DNA of 64,000 bases from GCA-020344555 sp964405925 (GCA_964405925.1 CAYOQG010000002.1:1-64000), one strand, 5' to 3'; positions 29,301-38,240 are shown, counted from the stretch's first letter. The notes: generated by a model from the sequence alone, not told the origin. Numbers and translations: made by a program.

Positions 29301-29890
29301 ACGCAGGTATCGATAGCCTCGTGAAGGGCATCTCCCACGGAGGGCGTATCAGCCGTGTGGAGACGCGGGCGGCGTCCAAGTTGGCCCACATGCAGTCGGA
29401 TACACGCTCCATGGTCGATGCCCAGCTCCCAGACTATGAGAGGGTCCCAGTATACAAATGGGCTCTCGAACGGGTGGCCAAGTGGATGGAAATCAGCCGG
29501 ACCCGCCTCAGCTCGCCTGGAGCACGCCAGATCGATGAGGATCTCCTCGTTGTTGTCAACCGCATCGCTGTCGAGCTGAGAAGGCTCATTCGTGCCATCC
29601 AAGAGACAGAATCGCTTCCCCTCGATATGGAGTTTGTTGAAACGGACACCGGTGGTGGACAGGGCCAAGGTGAGCTGGTAACCGATCGGCCAGTGCCCAC
29701 CGTGGCAGAGCTTCTCGTGCTCAAAGCCCTGCAAACCGACATCAACGACCGTACGCAAGAGCTGCAGCAGTCATTCGATATCGACGAGGCCACAGAGCAG
29801 CAGTTGCGCGAGCTGAGGGTCCTTGGCGAGGATCAGGCCGAATTGCGCCGGCTGGCGGAGAGGGTCACAGAGCAGGCCCAGCATCCGTAG
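26369..29890 (+). CDS. DUF4175-like membrane and coiled-coil protein, 1,173 residues
   Basis: The N-terminus has two close membrane helices (about 18-65) and a third near 150. A periplasmic beta-rich region follows (to about 530), and then a very long helical, Gln/Glu/Arg-rich coiled-coil region (about 540-1170) with heptad-like repeats. The architecture resembles DUF4175 proteins, which accompany MoxR/DUF58/Bat operons. No enzymatic motif is seen. ATG 26369 is preferred over an upstream TTG (26339) that overlaps the previous gene. The coiled coil suggests a scaffold or stalk in the operon's membrane complex. Confidence 0.8.
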   Translation: MEQYQLVRRLTVLRASVQRRLVVYGVCVVLTGCVTGFLLLVLLDWLLHLPSLLRSALALAFLAGWVTASVHWVFRPLHARLGIAQIASQLERHFKPLQDRLTSSVDFLEHGNAGSTSMMQQVVDGTEQIIRNVALESALTFGPLVRRGLLLLAASCALATLLWAAPSWARTGLFRYVHPWGGIEWPRRVAILPLTGNQIVAVGDSLTTRMRVQRGLNARLRAIVRLRERDGATYTLAMQRETDDTFYAGIDTVAEDLTYWFEAGDDTTARNPYTIRVVRRPEVVEALALIEPPAYAMDPSPRMHDLFDGAVRAPIGGHVRVRLRTNKPVASDPSRRGGRLVGLRTEAGELIPLDVDPSDQHGQAGPPVLTTRFRVDRDMQFRVELVDEHGFENRGAATHSIIAVPDAAPTVTIVEPKGPVDLTPQGSVPLVIRVQDDFGVEQLVLEFEQPGGKPHTMPLTDDLEVAEDGETVEGTARYLWNVATMALSPGDVLVYWAAATDNRVTDHETGQTAHSAPMQIKIISDVEFSIRLRSDIALIEARIRQVALDQASLLDRTAALRQSPEKHDPLDPAQRETAGDLAGRQARLVTRVRDLIRGGFDKLLEQLEHNRTADQEVRTHIVRLSEVLRQTADGPMTIASVELDEARERTRPDEQQAGLIEATRQQQVVIDRLRGVLRLMSQWGSFHELVTRARSLLDRQADLKSQTADLGKQTLGKPVDALTETEASTLRQNARQQDQLADEVEQLVEKMMRLMEKAEQEEPSDTDSVDAALRASRAHNVAKHARAASEAISSNRTAAATVEQKATATALRKMIAALRERESRQLEQLQKRLGQIEQLIAAMIEDQEALRNATHEATFIEADDAGYAVLEEEQRTLRRNTELLGDDLASAPAAAGTQRVSQLVRQAALPMETAETELRKRQPALATVAQDEALTTLNDALTLVRELAQETAQEALRRSLAQIREDLEEILALQTEVNAGIDSLVKGISHGGRISRVETRAASKLAHMQSDTRSMVDAQLPDYERVPVYKWALERVAKWMEISRTRLSSPGARQIDEDLLVVVNRIAVELRRLIRAIQETESLPLDMEFVETDTGGGQGQGELVTDRPVPTVAELLVLKALQTDINDRTQELQQSFDIDEATEQQLRELRVLGEDQAELRRLAERVTEQAQHP

Positions 29891-29915
29891 TCGAGCATAG
29901 AACGGCGGTATAAGT

Positions 29916-30734
29916 ATGGTAAAGCTAGGCAAATCCAGAAGAAGCGACGTATTATTGACACTAAACCGCACGCCGAAACCGTGTCCTGGCCCCCGCGTGC
30001 GGCGAGTCGAGCGACGTACGGGAATCACGCCCAGGCCCGCTGCTCGTCACTGGTGCGACCGGTGGACCGCCTGTAACCCTTGCACAGCTGTAAGCAGGTT
30101 CCTCGAGACGGTCGTATTGGTCCTTGCGGTCATGTTTCCTCTTGCAGTCGCGTGGGGGCAGGATGGTCCAGAGCCGAAGAGTCGGCGTGATGTTGACCTG
30201 CCACGGGAGGCCGACAAGAAGGTTGGTGAACGCCTCATTCGCAAAGCCACTGGGGAAACCGACGACGATCTGATGGCCGAAATTCTGCGCATGATGGGCG
30301 AGTCGAGTCACAAACTCGAGATCGATTTCAACCCAGGCGACGATACCCAGGCGTTGCAGGCTCGCATCGTCGAAGAATTGGATGAGGTCATCAAGGTGGC
30401 GGCATCGCGTCGACGCCCTCGCTTGCGTTCCCTGTCTGCGGATAGTTCCGACAAGCGTCGGAGACCCGGCGGGAAGCCGGACGCGTCCGAGAAACCGACA
30501 GATTCGGGCCAAGCCGGCGAAGAATCCACGGCTGGTACGACCACGGAGGGAAACACACCGACGACAGATACCGACCGCATGCAGGGCGATCTGCGAGAGT
30601 TGCGGAGGACCTGGGGTCATCTGCCTGCGCGCGAACGTGAGGAGGTAATTCAAGGTGTCGGCGAGACTTACCTTCAGCGCTATCGCGATTGGATCGAGCG
30701 CTATTACCGAGCGTTACAGGAATCTGAGGAATAG
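29916..30734 (+). CDS. Secreted or membrane-anchored operon protein, 272 residues
   Basis: A hydrophobic helix (FLETVVLVLAVMFPLAVAWG) near residues 62-82 is probably a signal or anchor, so a later start than ATG 29916 may be right. The middle is charged and low-complexity (KRRRPGGKPDASEKPTDSG). The C-terminus (WGHLPAREREEVIQGVGETY, then RDWIERYYRALQ) is a recognisable conserved tail found in planctomycete proteins downstream of DUF4175-like genes. Function unknown. The spacing (25 bp before, 19 bp after) places it within the operon. Confidence 0.7.
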   Translation: MVKLGKSRRSDVLLTLNRTPKPCPGPRVRRVERRTGITPRPAARHWCDRWTACNPCTAVSRFLETVVLVLAVMFPLAVAWGQDGPEPKSRRDVDLPREADKKVGERLIRKATGETDDDLMAEILRMMGESSHKLEIDFNPGDDTQALQARIVEELDEVIKVAASRRRPRLRSLSADSSDKRRRPGGKPDASEKPTDSGQAGEESTAGTTTEGNTPTTDTDRMQGDLRELRRTWGHLPAREREEVIQGVGETYLQRYRDWIERYYRALQESEE

Positions 30735-30753
30735 GCGAAGTGTGGTGTCAGCC

Positions 30754-31791
30754 ATGGGGCAGTTCGTTAGAGTTCAGATTGTGATCCTCTCCGGGGCGTT
30801 ACTTACCCTTTGGGGGACGGACTCCTCAGCTGCCCCGCCGCGACGGACTGCGACCGCACTGACGTCCGAAGTCACCCCTGAGCATCGCGCGGCTGTGGAG
30901 AGGGGTCTTGTTTGGCTGGCCGGACAGCAAGCCTCGGACGGCTCGTATGGAGGGCTGTCTCACTATGGACCCCATGTCGGCATCACCGGGCTCGCCGCCC
31001 TGGCGTTCATCTCCGACGGCAACACGCCTGGACGCGGTCGATATGGAGAAACAGTCGAGAGAGCACTCGGCTTTGTCCTGGCCCACAGTTCGGAGAGTGG
31101 TCTTCTGGCAGCGGAAACGTCCCACGGTCCCATGTATGGACACGGTTTTGCCACATTGTTTTTGGCCGAAGTGTACGGGATGACACCGCGGTCAGACGTC
31201 CGCGAGACATTGCGCAAAGCGGTTCGTTTGATCGCCAGCACGCAGAACGACGAGGGGGGATGGCGCTATCAGCCGGTTCGCCACGACGCGGATCTTTCGG
31301 TCACGATATGTCAGATTATGGCACTGCGGGCAGCTCGAAACGCTGGAATTTATGTGGACCGGCGGATCATCGACCAGGCCATCGAGTACGTGAAGGCAAG
31401 CCAGAACTCCGACGGTGGATTCCGCTACATGCTGAACTCCGGCGGATCCGCGTTTGCCCGATCCGCCGCGGGGGTGGCTGCCCTACAATATGCCGGGGTC
31501 TATGGAGGAGAAGAGATCGGGCGAGGCCTAGAATATATCAGGCGGTTTACACCGCCACAGGAACAGACGGTTGGCCACTACTTCTACGGCCACTACTACG
31601 CCGCACAAGCTATGTTCCTCGCGGGCGACGAGTACTGGAATGTGTGGTGGCCAGCCATTCGAGCGGAACTCGTGCAAAAACAGGGTCCGGAAGGTTTCTG
31701 GCGAGGACAGGCCGGGCAGGAATATGGAACAGCCATGGCGTTGATCATCCTGCAGATGCCGAACCGATTGCTGCCCATTTTCCAGAAATAG
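30754..31791 (+). CDS. Prenyltransferase/squalene-oxidase-repeat secreted protein
   Basis: A 345-residue protein from ATG 30754 with a signal peptide (VQIVILSGALLTLWGTDSSAA). The mature part is an alpha/alpha-barrel of repeats: QQASDGSYGGLSHYGPHVGI, QNDEGGWRYQ and QNSDGGFRYML are QW/DGG-type motifs of the prenyltransferase/squalene cyclase fold. The catalytic DxDD box of true cyclases is not seen, so a binding or structural role is more likely than terpene cyclisation. The gene is in the MoxR operon. Confidence 0.8.
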   Translation: MGQFVRVQIVILSGALLTLWGTDSSAAPPRRTATALTSEVTPEHRAAVERGLVWLAGQQASDGSYGGLSHYGPHVGITGLAALAFISDGNTPGRGRYGETVERALGFVLAHSSESGLLAAETSHGPMYGHGFATLFLAEVYGMTPRSDVRETLRKAVRLIASTQNDEGGWRYQPVRHDADLSVTICQIMALRAARNAGIYVDRRIIDQAIEYVKASQNSDGGFRYMLNSGGSAFARSAAGVAALQYAGVYGGEEIGRGLEYIRRFTPPQEQTVGHYFYGHYYAAQAMFLAGDEYWNVWWPAIRAELVQKQGPEGFWRGQAGQEYGTAMALIILQMPNRLLPIFQK

Positions 31792-31793
31792 TC

Positions 31794-33065
31794 ATGCTTA
31801 TGCAGAGACGACATTGCACTTTCGTACGCCGACGTCAACGGTCCGCGGCGGCGCGTGTCTGCCGGTGCCTCTTGGCCGTCATTGCCGCGCTGGGACTGAC
31901 GCCCCCGTTGGACACGTTGGCGGAAACAGACGGAGTCATTGTCAGCGTCAAGACCGTCTCGCTGGACCTCGTCGAGGGGCAGCTGATCAAATTGTCGTTG
32001 GAAGACGGGTTGCTGCTCGAGGGGGCAGGCGCTGAGAGGCAGCACATCCCCATGAAGGATCTGGTATCTCTCAGGACCGGTGTGCCGGTCTCCATACGAC
32101 CACACCAGGGCTATACCCTCCAATTCGCCAATGGCGACGTGCTGCATGGAGACATCGCCGAAGGCGACGGTACGAGTGTCGTAGTCGAGACTCCGACATT
32201 CGGACGCCTCAAAGTCCCACTTGACTCGCTTGCACAAATGGTTGCCGCGGTTGCGACGCGATCGAGCCATCGCGACACCGCATCTTGGTTTGTACAGAAG
32301 AGCGCACTGGTGGAGGATGCCGTCCTTTTGACGAATGGTGATGTCCTGCAGGGGTTTGTCGATTCGGTCGATGCGATTGGGATCACCATAGAGAGCGGTC
32401 TCGGCGACACGGTTGTGCCGCATCGCCTAGTCGTTGCCATGAGGCTGGCATCCCCTCAGTTGGGCTCACCGAGCCTGCCGCACGTGCTTGCTACGTTTCA
32501 AAGCGGATGCCGCCTTACGTTGACGGATCTCGACTGGGCCGGCCGCGCCACCGAAGCCCGCCTGTGGCGGACCGGTGGACCGCGGATCCAGTTTGCCGCC
32601 GATCAGGTCGTGAGGATCGAATTTGTGGGTGGGCGATGGGAATGGCTCACCGCCCATCACCCGATCAGCTTCGAGCATACACCGATGTTGTCGGTTGGAT
32701 GGGAGTACGCCGTCGACCGCAACGTGCTCGGCGGACCGATCGAGGTCGACGGGCAAAGGTTCGACCACGGTGTAGGTGTGCACAGCCGGTCCCGGCTGAT
32801 CTATGATCTTCAGGGCACGTACCGCGAATTCGTCACCTCGTTCGGAATCGACGATGACAGCGGACCGCATGCCGACGTGTCCGTCTCGATCTTCGTCGAC
32901 GGACAGCGAGGCCTCACGCAAGAGCATGTCCGGCGCGGCAAGCTCTATGGGCCTGTCCGGATCGACACTCAACGGGCCAACCGGATTGAGTTGGTCGTCG
33001 ACTTCGGTGAGAACGGATACATCCAGGACCGGTTCAACTGGGTCGAAGCCGCGCTCATCCGTTAG
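31794..33065 (+). CDS. NPCBM-domain secreted protein
   Basis: A 423-residue protein whose start is two bases after the previous stop. The signal peptide is near residues 19-45 (ARVCRCLLAVIAALGLTPPL). A beta-rich region with repeated LTNGDVLQGFV/FANGDVLHGDI motifs precedes a C-terminal NPCBM (novel putative carbohydrate-binding) domain from about residue 295, seen as PIEVDGQRFDHGVGVHSRSR and then FGIDDDSGPHADV. It probably binds glycan outside the membrane and is the last gene of the MoxR operon. Confidence 0.82.
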   Translation: MLMQRRHCTFVRRRQRSAAARVCRCLLAVIAALGLTPPLDTLAETDGVIVSVKTVSLDLVEGQLIKLSLEDGLLLEGAGAERQHIPMKDLVSLRTGVPVSIRPHQGYTLQFANGDVLHGDIAEGDGTSVVVETPTFGRLKVPLDSLAQMVAAVATRSSHRDTASWFVQKSALVEDAVLLTNGDVLQGFVDSVDAIGITIESGLGDTVVPHRLVVAMRLASPQLGSPSLPHVLATFQSGCRLTLTDLDWAGRATEARLWRTGGPRIQFAADQVVRIEFVGGRWEWLTAHHPISFEHTPMLSVGWEYAVDRNVLGGPIEVDGQRFDHGVGVHSRSRLIYDLQGTYREFVTSFGIDDDSGPHADVSVSIFVDGQRGLTQEHVRRGKLYGPVRIDTQRANRIELVVDFGENGYIQDRFNWVEAALIR

Positions 33066-33624
33066 TGTGCTCATAGGCCATTCAGCCCACCAAAGTGGGC
33101 ACTGCGGCCTCCCCGCATGCGGTCGCTCCCCGCTGCGCCCGCCTTGTCCGCACATTATCGGCCGTACCGGATGGGGACATGGTGCGGTGGGTCGCCGTGT
33201 CCTGCTCCGACTCCTGTGCAATACATGGTTCAAACGCGTCTCACCCAGGGAAAGGCAGGACAGAACGGACAGACTGCTGTCTCCCAATTGCCGAGCGGCC
33301 GATAAACCACGCTGTCTTTGCGGGTCAGTCCGAGAAGGCGCCCCCCCGGTCTGAACGCCCCGCGCCCGGCAGCACCTATCAGACCACATCCAGGACAAGA
33401 TCTGCGCTTGCAAACGGGCTTTACGCGGGCTAACCTCTATAAATTGCGCGATCAACTGAAAAAGGGGGAATTCTCTGCCCACTCGTGGAATGGGGAACCG
33501 CGCAATCTCGCCTGCGGCGAGGCGGCTTGGGCGTCAGGAGGGAATCTCCGCATTGTGTGGCAGGCACCTGCCTGCGGATGATCCGCGTCCGCCACCGCGG
33601 ACGGGGTTTTCGGGAGGAAAGAAT
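33066..33624. other. 559-bp intergenic leader
   Basis: No convincing gene. A TATAAA (33438-33443) lies in an AT-richer stretch. Two hairpins occur near the end: GGCAGGCACCTGCCTGC at 33560-33576 and the one annotated at 33586. The long structured leader suggests post-transcriptional control of the secreted protease gene. Confidence 0.4.
33586..33610 (+). terminator. Attenuator- or terminator-like hairpin just before the protease start
   Basis: CGTCCGC-CACC-GCGGACG (33586-33603) is followed by GGGTTTT, 21 bases before the ATG at 33625 and just upstream of the Shine-Dalgarno GGGAGGAAAG. The short T-run makes it weak as an intrinsic terminator. Confidence 0.4.
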
Positions 33625-36600
33625 ATGAAGACAGTCTCTGTCTCGAGGACACTTTTCACTTGCGTTTGGCTAGCTACCTGCGCACTCGTCGTAGCGGGTG
33701 ATACACCGACCCACCTGCGACGGGCTGACGCCGCCGTCCTCGAACCGGTGCGGACCGAGAAGGTTGATGCCAAGTCTGGCCCGACATCGATGAGTCCAAC
33801 GCGAGCGCTCACCGGCAGCGACTCCATCGCCTCGATCAAGCTGGCGACAGAGCGGCAGAAAGCGGTGGCACGCCCTGCCGAGCACTCACCTGCGGAAAAG
33901 CCAACCGACCGTGCCGATCACACGCAGGTACACGCCCGCTCCGAGTCGCCCGGAGCGCCTCGATCAGCCGTGTTGAAGGAGGAAACCGGCGGGTGTGGGC
34001 CCGAGTGCGATCTGTGCTGGATCGGGACACCCTTTGAGAATGACTGCCCCTGGGAGTGGGAGGATGACGGGGAATGTGACTGCGGGTGTCAGTTCCCTGA
34101 TACCTCCGACTGCTTCGGACCTACGGGCGCGTGCTGCAATCCCCAGATTTCGAGCAACGAGTGCCTTCTAGACACGCTCTCGGTTGCCTGTCTGAGTGCA
34201 GGTGGAGCGTATATGGGTGATTGGAGCACGTGCATTGGGGCCAACTGCCCCCATCGGTGTGATCATTACGGGCTGCCTTGCGAATACTGCTACCTGGACA
34301 CGATCTACGAATCCGCCTGCCCCACGCAATGGCAGGGAGACGGTTTCTGTGATTGTGGGTGCCAATTCACCGACACCGTCGACTGCCTTGGTGGAGTCGA
34401 TCTGCCCGATCTGGTCATCCAGAGTTCCAGCCGAAGCCCCGCGACGGGGGTCGTCCCGGGTGGGACTGTCACCCTCTCGGATACGGTCGGGAACGAGGGC
34501 ACCGCGGCAGCAGGCACGGAATTCTGGGCCACGTGGTTCATTTCTCAAGATATAAACGTCACCACCGATGACTACGAGTGGGCCTACCACGATGTGGCAT
34601 GCTGTCTGCAGCCGGGACAGACGGCCGGCGGATTCGGCGATGTGCCCTGGCCGAATGTGGCTCCATATAACACGGCGGGACAGATTTACTATGTTGCGGT
34701 TATGGCTGACGACCTTAATGAGGTTCTCGAGCTCGACGAGTCCAACAACTGGGGCGCGGTCTGGCCTGTGGTCCTCGCAGGCGGCAGCACGGGCTGCCCC
34801 GGGGACGGCCTATGCTGCGAGGCGCACGCCGGAACCGGTTGCCAGGACCTGTCCTGCTGTGAGATCGTCTGTGCCTCGAATTCGTTTTGTTGTGATGTGG
34901 CGTGGATTCAAGCGTGCGCCGATCTCGCAAACAACCTCTGCCCCGAACTCTGCTCCGGCCACGAAGCGTGTCCGGGTCAGGGAGACTGCTGCTCACCGAA
35001 CGGCACGGTCGGTTGTGAGGATGCGACGTGCTGCAACATCGTATGTGCGGGAGATCCCTTCTGCTGCGACACCGAATGGGACGCAACCTGCGCCATCGCG
35101 GCAGAGGACCTCTGTGCCAGTTGCCCCGGGTACGAACCAGACGCGTACGAGCCTGACAACACGCCTGTAACCGCAACGGTTGTCGGTTGCGGAGAGGTCC
35201 AGACACATACAATCCCGGTGAACGGGGACGTGGATTGGTTTGCCATTTCCCTGGACACGGGCGACGATCTCACCATCGAGACGTTCAATCTGGCGGGGGC
35301 AAACCCGGACACCGTCTTGGAGCTATATGACAGCGGATGCACGTTGCTCATCTCTGACGATGACGGCGGTTCGGAGCTGTGGGCCTCTCGTATCCAATGG
35401 ACGGCCAGCTATACCGGAGTCTATCTGATCAAGGCCCGTACCTTCGGAGGTGAGATCGATCACTGTGACGACCAGGGCGGCGGGCTGAAATCTTGCCAGT
35501 ACGACATCGCCTTCGAATGTGGGTTCTGCTGCGATCCGCCTTTGCAGCCGGGCGACCGAGTCAGACTCTCGGGCGCCAACCCGGGCGGGGCGGTGAACCT
35601 TCCGGCGGGTGCCTGCGGAACCGTAGCCTGTTGTGATTCCGACGACCCTGCCCTGCCGATTCTTGTCAGTTGGGACAACTGGACAGACGGCCACAACAAC
35701 ACCGGACCTTGCGACACGACGCCGACACCCTTCCCCGATAATTCCGGCTGGTGGATGGCGTGTGATCAGATGCTGCTCGACGAGACCTGCGGGTCATGTC
35801 CGCCGCCGCCGGCGCCGGCTAACCCGACCCCGGTTGATGAAGGTACGCAAGTGCCCGTCGATGTGACGTTGTGCTGGGATGGGCTCGGTCAAACTGCCAA
35901 GGTCATCTACGGGGCGGATGATCGGCTGGATGTGTACGAGGTCTCGGATCCGTCGCTTCGAGCGGTTGCCGACTCGACCGTGGGTCTTGTAACGAGGTCG
36001 CAACTGACGGAGAACCCGGACGGATCGTATTCATTACCGGCCACCCCCACGTTCGCCCAGTACATGCTCTCTGAAACGGGGTTGCCGCTGTGTGCGTCGG
36101 AGCCATTCCCTGATCAGCCCGTGCCTGCGTATTGCTCCGGGTTCTTGGTCGGCCCGGATCTGATCGCCACCGCGGGACATTGCCTTGTCAACGCCGGCGA
36201 GTGCGCTACCAGAGCCTTCGTATTCGGGTTTGATATGGCCGATGCCAGCACACCGGTGCTCACCTATCCCGAAGACGACGTCTACTTCTGCGCTCAGATT
36301 GTCGGTCGTGTTCAGGTCGGTGACGGTCCCGATTGGGGTGTCATACGCTTGGATCGACCGGTCGTGGGTCATACTCCGCTGCCGATTCGCCGCGCCGGGA
36401 CCGTCCCGACCGGGCAGTCGCTCGTGATGATTGGGCATCCGGTCGGCCTGCCAACCAAGATCGCCGGCGGAGCAACGGTCCGAGACAATAGCCCGGCATC
36501 CTACTTCCAGGCAAACGTCGATGCCTATGGTGGGAACTCCGGATCAGCCGTCTTCAATGCGACAACGCTGGAGGTGGAGGGTGTGTTGGTCCGCGGAAAC

Positions 36601-37425
36601 GCCGATTTTGTCGAGAGCGGAGGATGCGTGGTGTCCCATCAGTGTCCGGACAGCGGGTGCCCGACGTGGGAGTCAGCCACGCGCGTCACAGAGTTTGTTC
36701 ATCTGATCCCAGAGATCCAGACTCGCGAATATGAGATCCAGTTCGAGGACTGTGATGGCATGGCTATGGCCATCACCGCAACCACAACCGAGAGCTGCTG
36801 GGCGCCGCCGACGTTGGACCCGGGCACGCGATACTGCTGGCAGGTCACGGCCAAGAATGCTTGCGGTGAGACACCTGGACCGGTCTGGTCGTTCACCACC
36901 GTCTGTGATACGAACCTGACCACTGCAATGCCCGGCTACGACGAGAGTCTGTGGCGCTCTGCGAACAACATCGTCCGGCTGACATTTGACCAGGACATCA
37001 ACGTGCCCAACGAAGGTGAGCTGTTAATCCGCGAGTTGCTCGACGGCGGCCTGTTCGGGCCAGATTTGTCGTCCTCCTTTACCGTCACCGTGGAAAACGA
37101 CAACGGTGGACATCCGCGCGTACTGAAGATTCAGGAGAACGGCACGGCGCTGACCCACCGTACGTGGTATGGTATCTCCAGTCACTCGTGGGGCAGCGTG
37201 TGCGACTTCGAGGTGCACTACGTCGTTCAGGTTGGCGACGCGAGCAATGATGCCCAAGTGCTTGCGTTTGACGTGAGCGCCATCAATAGTGAGATCCCAA
37301 CGTTCAGCGCAGCCGACGATGATCGCTGGGACATCAACGGAGATGGCCGCATCCTGGCCTTCGATGTCAGCGTTACGAACGGAAGCATCCCGTCGTTCAA
37401 CGTTGCGAAGCCAGGCGGGCATTAG
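33625..37425 (+). CDS. Secreted trypsin-like multidomain protein with dockerin-type end
   Basis: A 1,266-residue exported protein. The ATG at 33625 has a strong GGGAGGAAAG and a signal peptide (LFTCVWLATCALVVAGD). In order come: cysteine-rich repeats of CPWEWEDDGECDCGCQF type; a CARDB domain (about 260-385, LPDLVIQSS...); two Cys-rich CEI/CNIVC repeats; a PPC domain (about 508-617, EPDNTPVTATVV); and a trypsin-like domain whose triad I place at H852 (TAGHC), D903 (PDWGVIRLD) and S972 (GGNSGSAV). A fibronectin-like part (about 1050) and a dockerin-like end (INGDGRILAFDVS near 1245) complete it. All three catalytic residues are present, so it is probably an active protease. The dockerin suggests cell-surface attachment. 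Confidence 0.85.
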   Translation: MKTVSVSRTLFTCVWLATCALVVAGDTPTHLRRADAAVLEPVRTEKVDAKSGPTSMSPTRALTGSDSIASIKLATERQKAVARPAEHSPAEKPTDRADHTQVHARSESPGAPRSAVLKEETGGCGPECDLCWIGTPFENDCPWEWEDDGECDCGCQFPDTSDCFGPTGACCNPQISSNECLLDTLSVACLSAGGAYMGDWSTCIGANCPHRCDHYGLPCEYCYLDTIYESACPTQWQGDGFCDCGCQFTDTVDCLGGVDLPDLVIQSSSRSPATGVVPGGTVTLSDTVGNEGTAAAGTEFWATWFISQDINVTTDDYEWAYHDVACCLQPGQTAGGFGDVPWPNVAPYNTAGQIYYVAVMADDLNEVLELDESNNWGAVWPVVLAGGSTGCPGDGLCCEAHAGTGCQDLSCCEIVCASNSFCCDVAWIQACADLANNLCPELCSGHEACPGQGDCCSPNGTVGCEDATCCNIVCAGDPFCCDTEWDATCAIAAEDLCASCPGYEPDAYEPDNTPVTATVVGCGEVQTHTIPVNGDVDWFAISLDTGDDLTIETFNLAGANPDTVLELYDSGCTLLISDDDGGSELWASRIQWTASYTGVYLIKARTFGGEIDHCDDQGGGLKSCQYDIAFECGFCCDPPLQPGDRVRLSGANPGGAVNLPAGACGTVACCDSDDPALPILVSWDNWTDGHNNTGPCDTTPTPFPDNSGWWMACDQMLLDETCGSCPPPPAPANPTPVDEGTQVPVDVTLCWDGLGQTAKVIYGADDRLDVYEVSDPSLRAVADSTVGLVTRSQLTENPDGSYSLPATPTFAQYMLSETGLPLCASEPFPDQPVPAYCSGFLVGPDLIATAGHCLVNAGECATRAFVFGFDMADASTPVLTYPEDDVYFCAQIVGRVQVGDGPDWGVIRLDRPVVGHTPLPIRRAGTVPTGQSLVMIGHPVGLPTKIAGGATVRDNSPASYFQANVDAYGGNSGSAVFNATTLEVEGVLVRGNADFVESGGCVVSHQCPDSGCPTWESATRVTEFVHLIPEIQTREYEIQFEDCDGMAMAITATTTESCWAPPTLDPGTRYCWQVTAKNACGETPGPVWSFTTVCDTNLTTAMPGYDESLWRSANNIVRLTFDQDINVPNEGELLIRELLDGGLFGPDLSSSFTVTVENDNGGHPRVLKIQENGTALTHRTWYGISSHSWGSVCDFEVHYVVQVGDASNDAQVLAFDVSAINSEIPTFSAADDDRWDINGDGRILAFDVSVTNGSIPSFNVAKPGGH

Positions 37426-37811
37426 GCTCAGGCTCCTGAACGACGTGAGAGTCTGGATAGCTGAGTGTCACGTGGGGCCCATTGGCTTTAGTGCCGAGTC
37501 GTTGACAGACGAACTGGACCGTATCCGTGCTGGTACGTGGATCTCGGTTGGCGACAGGACTCTTCGCCAGCCGGGGTCCAGCAAAACGTTGCGATTGGCT
37601 TGTGTCTGCGGCTGCGGGGGAGGGCGTTTGTTCAAGACAGAGACCGCTCTGAGACAGGCTCTGTTTCGGCGTCCCACTTGATGTCCCGCTCTTCCCTCTT
37701 GGTAAGGCGAGACAAGGCGAGGACCCGTCGGGCGACTTCGGATTACACCGGCAGATGGTTGGAGCTCGTTTCCGGTCTGTTCGCATAGTCGAGAGGACGC
37801 CGGTTTTCTGA
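37426..37811. other. Intergenic, nothing convincing
   Basis: Between the protease gene and ssrA; open frames look random. The only clear signal, the ssrA promoter, is listed separately. Confidence 0.5.
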
Positions 37812-37839
37812 TTGACCGTCGCCGAGCGACCGATATGAT
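37812..37839 (+). promoter_or_regulatory. Promoter of ssrA
   Basis: TTGACC (37812-37817) and TATGAT (37834-37839) are separated by 16 bases, with the start expected about 37846. This is about 36 bases before the mature tmRNA 5' end, which fits a precursor with a short leader. Confidence 0.65.
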
Positions 37840-37881
37840 GGGTTGATGGCATCTCTGACACTGCTGGTTGTAGCCCTCGCT

Positions 37882-38234
37882 GGGGGCGAATGGGTTCGAC
37901 CGGGTGAGTGGAAGGGAGTGTGGCGTGCCGAGGTTGTCAGGGGGCCTCGTAAAACACCTGACGAAACTGTATATGGCGACTACACGTACGCCATGGCTGC
38001 CTAAAAAGTAGGTGGCCCGCTGAGCAGGAGACGCCCGCTATCCTGTGAAGCGCTGATTTGTGGGCTAGCCTGCAGGTGACGCCTGACCGCTCGTGGGCGA
38101 AATGACAGTCGGGCTGGGGTCGGCACGAGCTTGTCAGCCGGCGCTTGCCGACTCGAGATCCAAACGACTGACTACGCACGTAGAAGCACTCCTGGAACCG
38201 CCGCGGGACGGGGGTTCGATTCCCCCCGCCTCCA
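37882..38234 (+). ncRNA. ssrA: tmRNA
   Basis: Recognised from both ends. GGGGGCG at 37882-37888 pairs with CGCCTCC at 38227-38233, and the T-arm is GGGGG-TTCGATT-CCCCC (38210-38226). The 5' part contains the conserved GGGTTCGAC and CCTCGTAAAA. The tag frame reads GGC GAC TAC ACG TAC GCC ATG GCT GCC TAA from 37975 to 38004, giving tag GDYTYAMAA after the charged Ala. The resume codon GGC is inferred from UA at -5/-4 and the usual distance from CUCGUAAA. The 353-nt length is normal. CCA is not encoded. The integrase gene of the island points at this 3' end. Confidence 0.92.
38206..38234 (+). other. Probable island attachment site (attL) in the tmRNA 3' end
   Basis: The tmRNA T-arm and acceptor 3' strand are the usual target of ssrA-specific integrases. 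The integrase gene begins 73 bases beyond. No second copy of this sequence is seen up to 64,000, so the other end lies outside the window. Confidence 0.55.
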
Positions 38235-38240
38235 TTAACT

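Noticed and set aside
38206..38234. A tRNA gene suggested by the TTCGATT T-arm
   Set aside because: No D-arm or anticodon arm nearby; the partner strand is 320 bases upstream, so it is tmRNA.
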